DNA from: Zelonia costaricensis
Taxonomy: Eukaryota > Euglenozoa > Kinetoplastea > Trypanosomatida > Trypanosomatidae
NCBI GenBank assembly: GCA_030849075.1
Contig: JASAOO010003116.1
Coordinates: 1 to 23,016, forward strand
Direction: 5' to 3'
DNA length: 23,016 nt
The translations under genes were made by a program, and so were the position numbers. Positions 16,987-23,016 of this stretch are shown in pieces. Position 1 is the stretch's first letter, and each line of letters starts with the position of its first letter. The notes beneath the pieces were generated by a model. The model did no database searches and was not told the DNA's origin. It worked only from the letters and a program-made list of their open reading frames with translations.

Positions 16987-18195
16987 CTACACGCCCGGCG
17001 GCGCCTCGAAGAGCATGTTCGAGGCACGATCGATGCTGCGGTGGCACGTGTAGAAGGCGAGCTTGCACTGCTCGTAGGTGAAGCCGAGCTCGGTCAGCGA
17101 CTGGATCTTCTTCTCGTCCTCCTCGGACGGGACCCGGGCGAGGATGAAGTCCTTGTCTGACTGCCGCGCCCCCGCCCCGGTGCCGTCCGCGCCGTCCTCG
17201 TCATCCTCTTGCATGTCCTCCACCCGCATCCCGCTCTCCTCGAGGGCGGCGAGGTCGGCGGCGTTGAAGTCGCCCGCGTCGCCGTTGGCCGCCGCGGCAG
17301 CGATGTAGTTCTGCAAAAGCGCATTCATCTGCTCCGCCGTCTCCTCGTCCACCTCCTCCTCCTCCCCCTCCTCCCCCATCGACCACTCGAGCGACCCCTC
17401 CTCGTCCTCTTCGCCCTCCTCGCCGCCACTCGCGAAGCCGCCGTGCAGCATGCCCTGGGCCGCCTTGGTCAGCTGCTCGTTATTCATGAGAGTGATGAAC
17501 GTCTTCTGATTCTGCACAATCACCTGGAAGAGGGAGGGGTGGTCGCGCTCAATGCGCCCCATGACGCCCTGCGGGTTTGCCAGGAACTCGTGCCGTAGCA
17601 CGGTCAGGTCCGGCACCACCTCGCGAAGGGCATCGAAGAGGTCGCCCTGCCCACGCGCCTCGCCATCCACGTCGCTGTCCGAGTCGTCTAACGCCTCCTC
17701 CTCCTCGTCCCCTTCGTCGGAGGCGCTGGCGTCGCCATCGTCGAGAACTGCAGGGGCGTCAATGGGGCTCTCCTCCTCCACACGCGCCCGCTTCGCGGCT
17801 GGCTCCACTGCGTCGACCATGGCGGCGGACTCGCCTGCCGGCGTGTAGTTCTTGGGCACCACGGTCAGGTGGTCCCCCTCGCGCAGTCCGCACTCCGTCA
17901 GCTGCCGCTTTTCATCGTTGAAGTCCACCACCGCCGCGCTCGCGTCCGTCTGCGCCGACGGCGATGCGCTGAGCGGGACAGACGCATCATCGCCCGGTGC
18001 GCCTGCGCTATCGTGGCGATCGAAGCGGAAGTTGAAGGCCATCACGTTGAGGCGGAACTGAATCGCGACCGTGGCGCGCAGGTTCTGAACGGTGGCTTTT
18101 GGGTTCGCCACGGTGACCTCCTTCGTAACGGCCTCCCCGGCGGGCAGCAGGGAGGAGTTGACGGAAGACACCAGGCACGTGACGGTGAGCTTCAT
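16987..18195 (-). CDS. RAD23: RAD23-like ubiquitin shuttle protein (UBL, XPC-binding, UBA)
   Basis: A 402-residue protein. RAD23 carries ubiquitylated clients to the proteasome and stabilises the damage sensor XPC/Rad4. Residues 1-115 form a divergent ubiquitin-like domain (starts MKLTVTCLV; ends ECGLREGDHLTVVPK) with an insert at about 60-92. Residues 132-140 (PAAKRARVE) look like a nuclear signal. Residues about 196-240 fit the XPC-binding/STI1 fold (LRHEFLANPQGVMGRI, then HPSLFQVIVQNQKTFITLMN). Residues 355-397 match the C-terminal UBA (KKIQSLTELGFTYEQ, AFYTCHRSIDRASNMLFE). Glu/Asp-rich stretches lie at about 150-180, 258-286 and 325-336. The internal UBA1 of yeast and human RAD23 is not visible. 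A Dsk2/ubiquilin-type protein is the main alternative, but the last UBA resembles RAD23 UBA2 best. The ATG at 18195 is the first after the acceptor at 18328. Confidence 0.82.
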   Translation of the reverse strand: MKLTVTCLVSSVNSSLLPAGEAVTKEVTVANPKATVQNLRATVAIQFRLNVMAFNFRFDRHDSAGAPGDDASVPLSASPSAQTDASAAVVDFNDEKRQLTECGLREGDHLTVVPKNYTPAGESAAMVDAVEPAAKRARVEEESPIDAPAVLDDGDASASDEGDEEEEALDDSDSDVDGEARGQGDLFDALREVVPDLTVLRHEFLANPQGVMGRIERDHPSLFQVIVQNQKTFITLMNNEQLTKAAQGMLHGGFASGGEEGEEDEEGSLEWSMGEEGEEEEVDEETAEQMNALLQNYIAAAAANGDAGDFNAADLAALEESGMRVEDMQEDDEDGADGTGAGARQSDKDFILARVPSEEDEKKIQSLTELGFTYEQCKLAFYTCHRSIDRASNMLFEAPPGV

Positions 18196-18213
18196 GGTTC
18201 CTGGCGTGGGTTA

Positions 18214-18232
18214 TGTGTGTGTGTGTGTGTGT
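18214..18232. repeat. (TG)n repeat within the RAD23-like 5' UTR
   Basis: About nine TG units, a CA repeat in the mRNA, between the predicted acceptor and the start codon. Confidence 0.85.
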
Positions 18233-18327
18233 TTCTTTTCTCTACGGGAGTAGTTGCGGTTCAGCGCTCGTGAGTTGAGCAAGACGGTGCAGCTGCGTGC
18301 GTTCGTGCGGTGCGCCCACGCGAGAGT

Positions 18328-18372
18328 CTATGGTTGGGGAGCAGATCGGGGAGGTAGAAAAGGGGAAAGCGG
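18328..18372 (-). promoter_or_regulatory. Probable trans-splice acceptor of the RAD23-like gene
   Basis: Minus strand: CCGCTTTCCCCTTTTCTACC, TCCCCGATCTGCTCCCC, then AACCATAG with the AG at 18329-18328. The 132-base leader has no ATG before 18195. A further T-rich run lies upstream near 18414-18428. Confidence 0.55.
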
Positions 18373-18850
18373 CCCTGCAACACAGCCACGATTGAGCAGG
18401 GAGAGGAACCTTCAAAAAAAAAAAAAAAGGAGCGCGACTCCAGCGAATTGCACGCGGTGGGCTCTGGAACGCCGGGGCGGGGGGGGGGGGGAAGCGCAAT
18501 GCCATCACCCACACGTGCGCACCACCACTCCGCAGCGACGTCGTCACTACAACCATCTTCTCCCGAAAAGAGTTGGTGTGCCGAGGAATGCACTCAATCG
18601 CCTGATCAGTGAATGCCGCAGCACCCGCTCTGTTTCTTTGCTTTTTTCGTCATCGCGCTGGGGACACGCTGCGGTGGGAGCCCGCAACGCGATTCCTCCG
18701 CCGCCCCGCCCCACCCCCCTCAAGTACCACCCTGGCGGCACACATGAGCAGTGGCACAACTCTCCGCCCCAGAAAAAGGGCGGCACAATCGAAAAGGGCA
18801 GCGGCACGCCGCCTCACCTCCGCACGCAGACGTGCATCAAAAAAGGGCGA

Positions 18851-19228
18851 TCAGTGGTGGGCGTGGAAGTCGACCGGCTCGCAGTGAAATGGGCACTCCG
18901 GGGTGCCGGGGGGCGCCCAGACCTCCTTCGGTAGGGCCGAGCCACACCACAGCTCCGCCGCAGGGCACAGCCGCACGCACTCCTCCATGGCCCAGGCGGG
19001 GCTGGTGAGAGCGGGCGCACACTGGGCCATCATACGCGGCAGCGCCTCGGGCGGCTTGTCGAGGCGGTGCGGCGACGTCGCTGGCGAGTCCGCCTCGGTG
19101 GGCGACACGGTCGCGGCGGAGCTGAGGTGTTCGTCGTTGAAGCGGGCGAGCGACGCGAGAAAGGCCGTGCGCACCTGCAGCGCGCCGCCGCAGCTCGGGT
19201 TCGTGGTGGTACTTGTGGCGGGCTGCAT
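18851..19228 (-). CDS. Small protein with twin CX3C motifs, function unknown
   Basis: A 125-residue protein I do not recognise. Third codon positions are almost all G or C, so coding is near certain. Residues 1-60 are Ser/Thr/Ala-rich with one short helical-looking stretch (LQVRTAFLASLARFNDEHL, 17-35). The C-terminal half holds Cys70, Cys84, Cys88, Cys95, Cys112 and Cys116, giving CX3C motifs at 84-88 and 112-116, and the chain ends FHAHH. Twin CX3C recalls small Tim chaperones and other intermembrane-space proteins oxidised by Erv1, but the 23-residue gap between the motifs is longer than in Tims (about 11-16), so the link is only suggestive; Cys/His metal binding is another option. The ATG at 19228 is the first after the acceptor near 19336. 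A CTCTCTCTCTAG just upstream (AG at 19237-19236) is a second possible acceptor with a 7-base leader. Confidence 0.82.
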   Translation of the reverse strand: MQPATSTTTNPSCGGALQVRTAFLASLARFNDEHLSSAATVSPTEADSPATSPHRLDKPPEALPRMMAQCAPALTSPAWAMEECVRLCPAAELWCGSALPKEVWAPPGTPECPFHCEPVDFHAHH

Positions 19229-19335
19229 GGCGTCTCTAGAGAGAGAGCAGAGAAACGGGTCACGGCAACGCGCAAGGTTTTTCGTTCCTTGGAGAAGTGC
19301 CCCGCGCTCGCACGTGGCGATACGAGGAAGTGCCG

Positions 19336-19378
19336 CTGCCCAAGTTGGGGGCAGGGGGAAGCAAGGGGGGGGGGGCGG
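19336..19378 (-). promoter_or_regulatory. Probable trans-splice acceptor of the 125-residue gene
   Basis: Minus strand: CCGCCCCCCCCCCCTTGCTT, CCCCCTGCCCCC, then AACTTGGGCAG with the AG at 19337-19336. The 107-base leader has no ATG before 19228. Confidence 0.5.
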
Positions 19379-19878
19379 ACGTGGTCAGCTGGGCACGCCG
19401 TGCTCAAGTGTGTGTGTGTGTGTTCGCGTGTTTTGTTGGAACAAGAGACAACACACACCTCGAAACCCGCTCGCGACAAGCTGACGGAGAACGTCAGGTA
19501 CATCAAACAGCACGGGGAAGGAATTGCGGAGGAGAGAGACGGTGGAGGGTGTGACAGATGATGAAGAAAGAAAGCCATGGCAAGTCGATGGCTGGAGGGA
19601 GGCCGGTGCGGACCTTCACTCCAGCTGGTGCAGAGCCTGGCCCACCGCCGGCGTGTTGCAGCTGCGTGTAACTTGAGCGCCTGCTGCGGTCCCGGGAACA
19701 AATGCGTGGCGAGAAGGGGGGGGGGGTGGGCGGGGAATCTCGCAATCGGGAAATCGCCGAAGCCACGGAGCGCAACTGGTGAGCCCATCGCGCCGTGGTC
19801 AGTCCTTGTCTCTTTTTGGGGAGGATTCCGACACACACACACACACACGTATGCACACACATGCGCACTCCCTACCTC

Positions 19879-19917
19879 CTACAAAGGGAGGCAGGGGGAG
19901 GGAGGGGGGGGGGCGGC
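19879..19917 (-). promoter_or_regulatory. Strong acceptor-like site without an assigned ORF
   Basis: Minus strand: CGCCCCCCCCCTCCCTCCCC, CTGCCTCCCTTTGTAG, AG at 19880-19879. It is one of the best acceptor matches in the window, 184 bases below the stop of the PP1-motif gene. It could set the polyadenylation site of that gene or be an alternative distal acceptor of the 125-residue gene. Confidence 0.4.
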
Positions 19918-20062
19918 GCCAGACGCTGCAAAGGCCCACATACTCCACACCCGCTGCACGGGAGCGAAAAAAAGGGGGGATGGGTCAGCCGAGCCTACGG
20001 CCCACAGCGCCTTCCTTTTATTCGGTTCTTGCTGTTGCGGTGGTGCCGCCTCCACGGCGGGT

Positions 20063-22966
20063 TCACCGCACGTCGTCACTGCGCCGCCGGTACGCCGCCG
20101 CGACGACAGCCGAACTGGGGGAAGATGCGGAAGAGGCGGAGGCGCGTGGTGTGGGCACCGGTACGTGTATGTGCGGCTCCGACTCATCGTCCACGTCGTA
20201 GTCGACTGCGCTGCAGCGCGACGAGGACCCGAGTGAGCCGCGCAGCCGCAGGCTGAGCGGGTGCACTTTTGCCGTGCTGGACCGCCTGGTGGAGCTGACC
20301 GGGGAGGCGGCGGACGGCGCGGCCGTGGTCTCTGCGCCGTCGTCCAGCACGGACGACGACGGCGTCGGCACGAGCAGCACCGCAGCCGGCGCGGAAGGCA
20401 GAAAGGGCGCCCCAGTGGCGGAGCTCTCGCCCAGCGTGCGTCGGTGCACGCTGCTCGGAAGCGGCGATGAGGACGTCGCCGCCTTCGCTCCCCCAACGAA
20501 GTTGTCGGCGTCGCTGTGCAGAGGTGACGTGAATGGCGCGTGCGCGGGCTGCTGCCCCTCACCACTCTCCGACGCCGACGAACGCGAGTTTCGCGGGAGG
20601 AGCCGCGGGTGCGCCAAGGGCGGCGTCAGGGCCCCGCCGTTGAGAAACTGGCGAATTCCCGCAGACAGCACGTTCGCGCAGGGGTCGCCGAGCGTCTTCG
20701 TTGTGCTCCGCAGCAGCCCGGTTCCCGAGGATGACGACGCCGATGCCGCCATTACCGTGGGGGAGCTGGCGGCTGTGCTCGTGTGGCTCGAGGGAGGCGA
20801 CGCCCCGCCGCGGTGACTAAGCGCGTGCACCTGCACGACGGCGTGCAGAAGCCGCCGCTCTGGCGTACTGAGCGTCGCAGCACCCAACTCGGTGTGGGGT
20901 GAGTCCGAACATTCCCCGTGCAGCACCGCCTCCGGTGCCGCGGGGGTCGAGGACGGGACGGCAGGCCTGGCGGCGCCGTCGCCGGTGCCGCACACCTCCG
21001 CCGCGAGAACGGGCTCGAGACTGGTCAGCGACACGCGGGGCGAGGCGAGGCGCGGCTGGGGCCCGCTGCTGTCGCGACGCACCGATCTGCCGCCGCCGGG
21101 CCCGCCGGCCGCCGACGGGAACGCCATCGATGACGCGGGCGGCGAGGGGCGGCGAAGATCGCCGACACTGAGCGGCGGCGGCGGTGCCGTCAAGCTGGGG
21201 GAGCGCCGCACCCCGTTGTGCCCGTCCGCGTGGGGCGTCGCCGTGCGGAAAGTCGCGTCGTCGTAGGTGAGCACCGGCGAGGACCCGTTGCCGTCTTCGC
21301 TCGGCGACGCCTCCGTTGCCTTGGTGGTCGCGGCGGCGGTGGTGGAGAGCGTCGCGGTCGGTGGGGGCACGCGTGCCCGGGGGACGGGGCCAGCCGAGAC
21401 TGCGCAGGAGACGCGGGAGCTCGTGGGGGTGTGCGAGCGAGCAGACGACACGACGCTGCTGGGGATTTCGCGGTCGCCTGTCAAGCCCTCGCCAGCTGCC
21501 CGCGCACTGCCGCCATCTTTTTTCAGTCGCGCGAGACCGCCTGCGATGCGGTGGGAACAGCCGCGCCGCGTGCCGTTGGACGCCGACGACAGGGTGAGCG
21601 AGGCGCGAGGCGGCGCGTGGGCGACGACAGCACCAGAGGACGACGCCGAGGCGCCTGACGTCGTGTCGGGCCCGGGCCCTGACGCGTCCACCAGTGACGA
21701 GGAGCGCGATGGCGAGGGCGTGAGCTGCGCGCCAAACTCGGCGTTGAACCACTCCGAGTCGGCGCCCCAGCAGTCCGGGTTCGCCTTCGCCATCGACGCT
21801 GTCGTGCCTACAGGCGTGCGACGCCGTAGGCTGATCAGGCTTGCGCTGCCGCGGGCCCCGGGAGACAGCATCGGCTTGAACCGCACGGTGCCCCACTCGA
21901 CGGCGTCCAGCTGCATACCCAGCCGGCTGTCATCGTAGACGACGTGGCTGCCGGAGGCGTTGAGGTACTCGATGGCGGCCTCGTCGAACGTCACGTGCCG
22001 CGCAGGCCTCGCAGCGGGCACCAACACCGACGCCTCGGCTGGGCGGGCACCCGCCGGGCCAGCGCCCCTGCCGGCCAGGTCCGGCCGCGCGAGCGCCGTT
22101 GGCGTGGAGGCGAGCGGCGTGGAGGCGACGATCGAAGTGCGGGCGCTCGTGACGACGGCGACGCGGTGCTTGAGGATGCCGCGGGCGGGCGTAGCGTCCA
22201 GCCAGGGCCGGTTGAGTGCAGCCGGAACGGTGGCATCCTTTGCCTCCGGCGCAGCAGTGGTGCCGGCGGTGAGGGCGGTGTTGCCGCTCCCCCCGCTGGG
22301 GTTCGGGGTCGGGGAGCGCGGCGAAGCGGGTGTGCCGTGGGCCGCGTCGCGGGTGTCGCCGCTGCCAGGCCGCGATGCGGAGAGCTGTGCCCGCGCAGAG
22401 GCCGGTCGCGGCGTGCGGGGGCGGCGTCGCGGCACGCGCAGCGCGTCACTCGCACCGCTGGCACTCACCGACGTGCCGCTCGCCATCAGACTCGAGCGCA
22501 GGTTGGGGTCTACTGAGCGGGTTCGCGGGGGAGGGCGGGTGGTCAGGATCATCGAGCTGGCACCGGCACCAGCCTCCGCCGTCTCTGGACAACCATTGCG
22601 GCTGGAGTTGGTGCCCGCGGCAGGGGCGCTGGCGCTGCCGTTGCTGCTACTGGCGTTTGACAGCTTGCGCCCGTTGCCGCGCGAGCCCCGCGCACTGACC
22701 TGCTGTTCGGTACCTCGGTGACTCTCGCGTGGCGGGCTCGTGCGCGGCGAGGTCTCAACGCCGTCCGTGATTCTGCTAAGCCGCGGGGAGTTAGCGCTGC
22801 TCACCTGCCGCGGTGTTCTGGCCCACACCGTCGACCTGGGCGTGAGACACGGCGAGGTGGTTGGGGTGGGCGTACGGCCCGAGGACGCAGCGGTCGACTT
22901 CAGTGCAGGCGGCTGCTCCGCCGCACGGTGCACGGCGACACGGCGCGACGAAGACAGCCCCGGCAT
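20063..22966 (-). CDS. Large low-complexity protein with paired PP1 docking motifs (putative PP1 regulatory subunit)
   Basis: A protein of 967 residues from the ATG at 22966. It is Ser/Ala/Pro/Thr-rich and mostly disordered, with no enzyme domain or membrane segment. Residues 263-266 are GILK and residues 323-327 are RHVTF. [SG]IL[RK] followed downstream by an RVxF motif is the usual docking pair of protein phosphatase 1 regulators. The stretch from about 323 to 365 (VTFDEAAIEYLN, VVYDDSRLG, VEWGTVRF) is the least repetitive part and may be a small conserved module. Many S/T-P-R sites near the N-terminus (CLTPRS, ARTPRQ, SPRTSP, RTPRPA) fit proline-directed kinases. The frame stays open to the right edge with no ATG there; a pyrimidine tract and AG at 22992-22991 make the 22966 ATG a good start, but the gene could continue off-window. 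PP1 binding is inferred from motifs only. Confidence 0.8.
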   Translation of the reverse strand: MPGLSSSRRVAVHRAAEQPPALKSTAASSGRTPTPTTSPCLTPRSTVWARTPRQVSSANSPRLSRITDGVETSPRTSPPRESHRGTEQQVSARGSRGNGRKLSNASSSNGSASAPAAGTNSSRNGCPETAEAGAGASSMILTTRPPPRTRSVDPNLRSSLMASGTSVSASGASDALRVPRRRPRTPRPASARAQLSASRPGSGDTRDAAHGTPASPRSPTPNPSGGSGNTALTAGTTAAPEAKDATVPAALNRPWLDATPARGILKHRVAVVTSARTSIVASTPLASTPTALARPDLAGRGAGPAGARPAEASVLVPAARPARHVTFDEAAIEYLNASGSHVVYDDSRLGMQLDAVEWGTVRFKPMLSPGARGSASLISLRRRTPVGTTASMAKANPDCWGADSEWFNAEFGAQLTPSPSRSSSLVDASGPGPDTTSGASASSSGAVVAHAPPRASLTLSSASNGTRRGCSHRIAGGLARLKKDGGSARAAGEGLTGDREIPSSVVSSARSHTPTSSRVSCAVSAGPVPRARVPPPTATLSTTAAATTKATEASPSEDGNGSSPVLTYDDATFRTATPHADGHNGVRRSPSLTAPPPPLSVGDLRRPSPPASSMAFPSAAGGPGGGRSVRRDSSGPQPRLASPRVSLTSLEPVLAAEVCGTGDGAARPAVPSSTPAAPEAVLHGECSDSPHTELGAATLSTPERRLLHAVVQVHALSHRGGASPPSSHTSTAASSPTVMAASASSSSGTGLLRSTTKTLGDPCANVLSAGIRQFLNGGALTPPLAHPRLLPRNSRSSASESGEGQQPAHAPFTSPLHSDADNFVGGAKAATSSSPLPSSVHRRTLGESSATGAPFLPSAPAAVLLVPTPSSSVLDDGAETTAAPSAASPVSSTRRSSTAKVHPLSLRLRGSLGSSSRCSAVDYDVDDESEPHIHVPVPTPRASASSASSPSSAVVAAAYRRRSDDVR
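21986..22000 (-). other. RVxF-type PP1 docking motif (RHVTF) coding site
   Basis: Encodes RHVTF, fitting [RK]-x-[VI]-x-[FW], followed by acidic DE. The x position is Thr; in known regulators phosphorylation there weakens PP1 binding. Confidence 0.55.
22169..22180 (-). other. SILK-type PP1 docking motif (GILK) coding site
   Basis: Encodes GILK in the context ATPARGILKHR, 56 residues before the RVxF motif. The order SILK then RVxF is the one seen in characterised regulators. Confidence 0.55.
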
Positions 22967-22990
22967 CGTCACCACTTTGCGTGCCAAATT

Positions 22991-23016
22991 CTTTGCGGGG
23001 GAGGTGGTAAGGGGGA
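22991..23016 (-). promoter_or_regulatory. Possible trans-splice acceptor of the PP1-motif gene
   Basis: Minus strand: TCCCCCTTACCACCTCCCCC and then GCAAAG with the AG at 22992-22991. It would give a 24-base leader to the 22966 ATG. The tract is cut by the window edge, so this is tentative. Confidence 0.4.

Larger units (their letters stand above)
18196..18850. other. Intergenic: RAD23-like 5' UTR and 3' UTR of the 125-residue gene
   Basis: Holds a TG repeat at 18214-18232 (CA in the mRNA, about 20 bases before the ATG), an acceptor at 18328, an A14 run near 18414-18428 (T-run on the minus strand) and a 13-G run near 18479-18491. No coding-like ORF seen. Confidence 0.6.
19229..20062. other. 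Intergenic: 5' UTR of the 125-residue gene and 3' UTR of the PP1-motif gene
   Basis: Holds acceptors near 19336 and 19879, a TG repeat at 19408-19422 and a CA repeat at about 19831-19848. ATG-led minus frames at 19862 (119 codons) and 19785 follow the 19879 site but encode low-complexity or mixed sequence without consistent G/C third positions, so I do not call them. Confidence 0.6.

Noticed and set aside
997..19228. A functional cluster of trafficking and turnover genes
   Set aside because: SEC12-like, TBC, PROPPIN and RAD23-like genes lie near each other, but neighbouring genes in trypanosomatid arrays are usually unrelated and other members here do not fit; proximity alone is not evidence.
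19030..19862. Minus-strand frames after the 19879 acceptor (from 19862 and 19785)
   Set aside because: They overlap the 125-residue gene or contain TG-repeat translation, with mixed codon composition and no recognisable features.
1..23016. Degenerate retroposons (SIDER type) in the 3' UTRs
   Set aside because: These are common in Leishmania UTRs, but I could not recognise their signature by eye. A profile search against SIDER1 and SIDER2 would settle it.
1..23016. CRISPR arrays, tRNA or rRNA genes, insertion sequences
   Set aside because: No spaced direct repeats, cloverleaf-type sequences or transposase-like ORFs were seen; the setting is a eukaryotic nuclear gene array.

Overview
The window looks like nuclear DNA of a trypanosomatid, most likely Leishmania or a close relative. 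It is GC-rich and no introns are needed to read any gene. All ten gene models lie on the minus strand, as in a polycistronic transcription unit. The gaps hold long pyrimidine tracts (read on the minus strand) followed by AG, as expected for spliced-leader acceptor sites. TG/CA repeats occur only between the coding regions. I cannot name the species. I see no tRNA, rRNA, CRISPR array, transposase or retroelement ORF.

Reading in the direction of transcription (right to left): (1) a large low-complexity protein with a GILK motif and an RVxF-type motif, the paired docking signature of protein phosphatase 1 regulators (22966-20063, possibly continuing past the right edge); (2) a 125-residue cysteine-containing protein with two CX3C motifs; (3) a RAD23-like UBL/XPC-binding/UBA protein; (4) a PROPPIN (Atg18/WIPI-type) beta-propeller with LQRG where FRRG is expected; (5) an M20 metallopeptidase of the acetylornithine deacetylase type with all metal ligands; (6) a TBC-domain Rab GAP; (7) a 777-residue protein I do not recognise; (8) a small basic protein, possibly mitochondrial; (9) a possible short membrane-protein gene of 56 or 75 codons with its own acceptor site; (10) a SEC12/PREB-type Sar1 exchange factor with a C-terminal membrane anchor. 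A strong pyrimidine tract at the left edge suggests another gene starts just outside the window.

For eight of the ten genes the first ATG after the best predicted acceptor is also the start of the ORF. This supports the starts chosen and shows that several longer open frames begin at TTG or GTG rather than ATG. The genes do not form one pathway, which is normal for trypanosomatid arrays. Several do touch membrane traffic and turnover: Sar1 activation, Rab inactivation, autophagy lipid sensing and ubiquitin shuttling. No obviously new multi-gene system was found. The most rewarding points are the PP1 docking pair, the altered PROPPIN lipid motif, the small hidden ORF and the twin CX3C protein.
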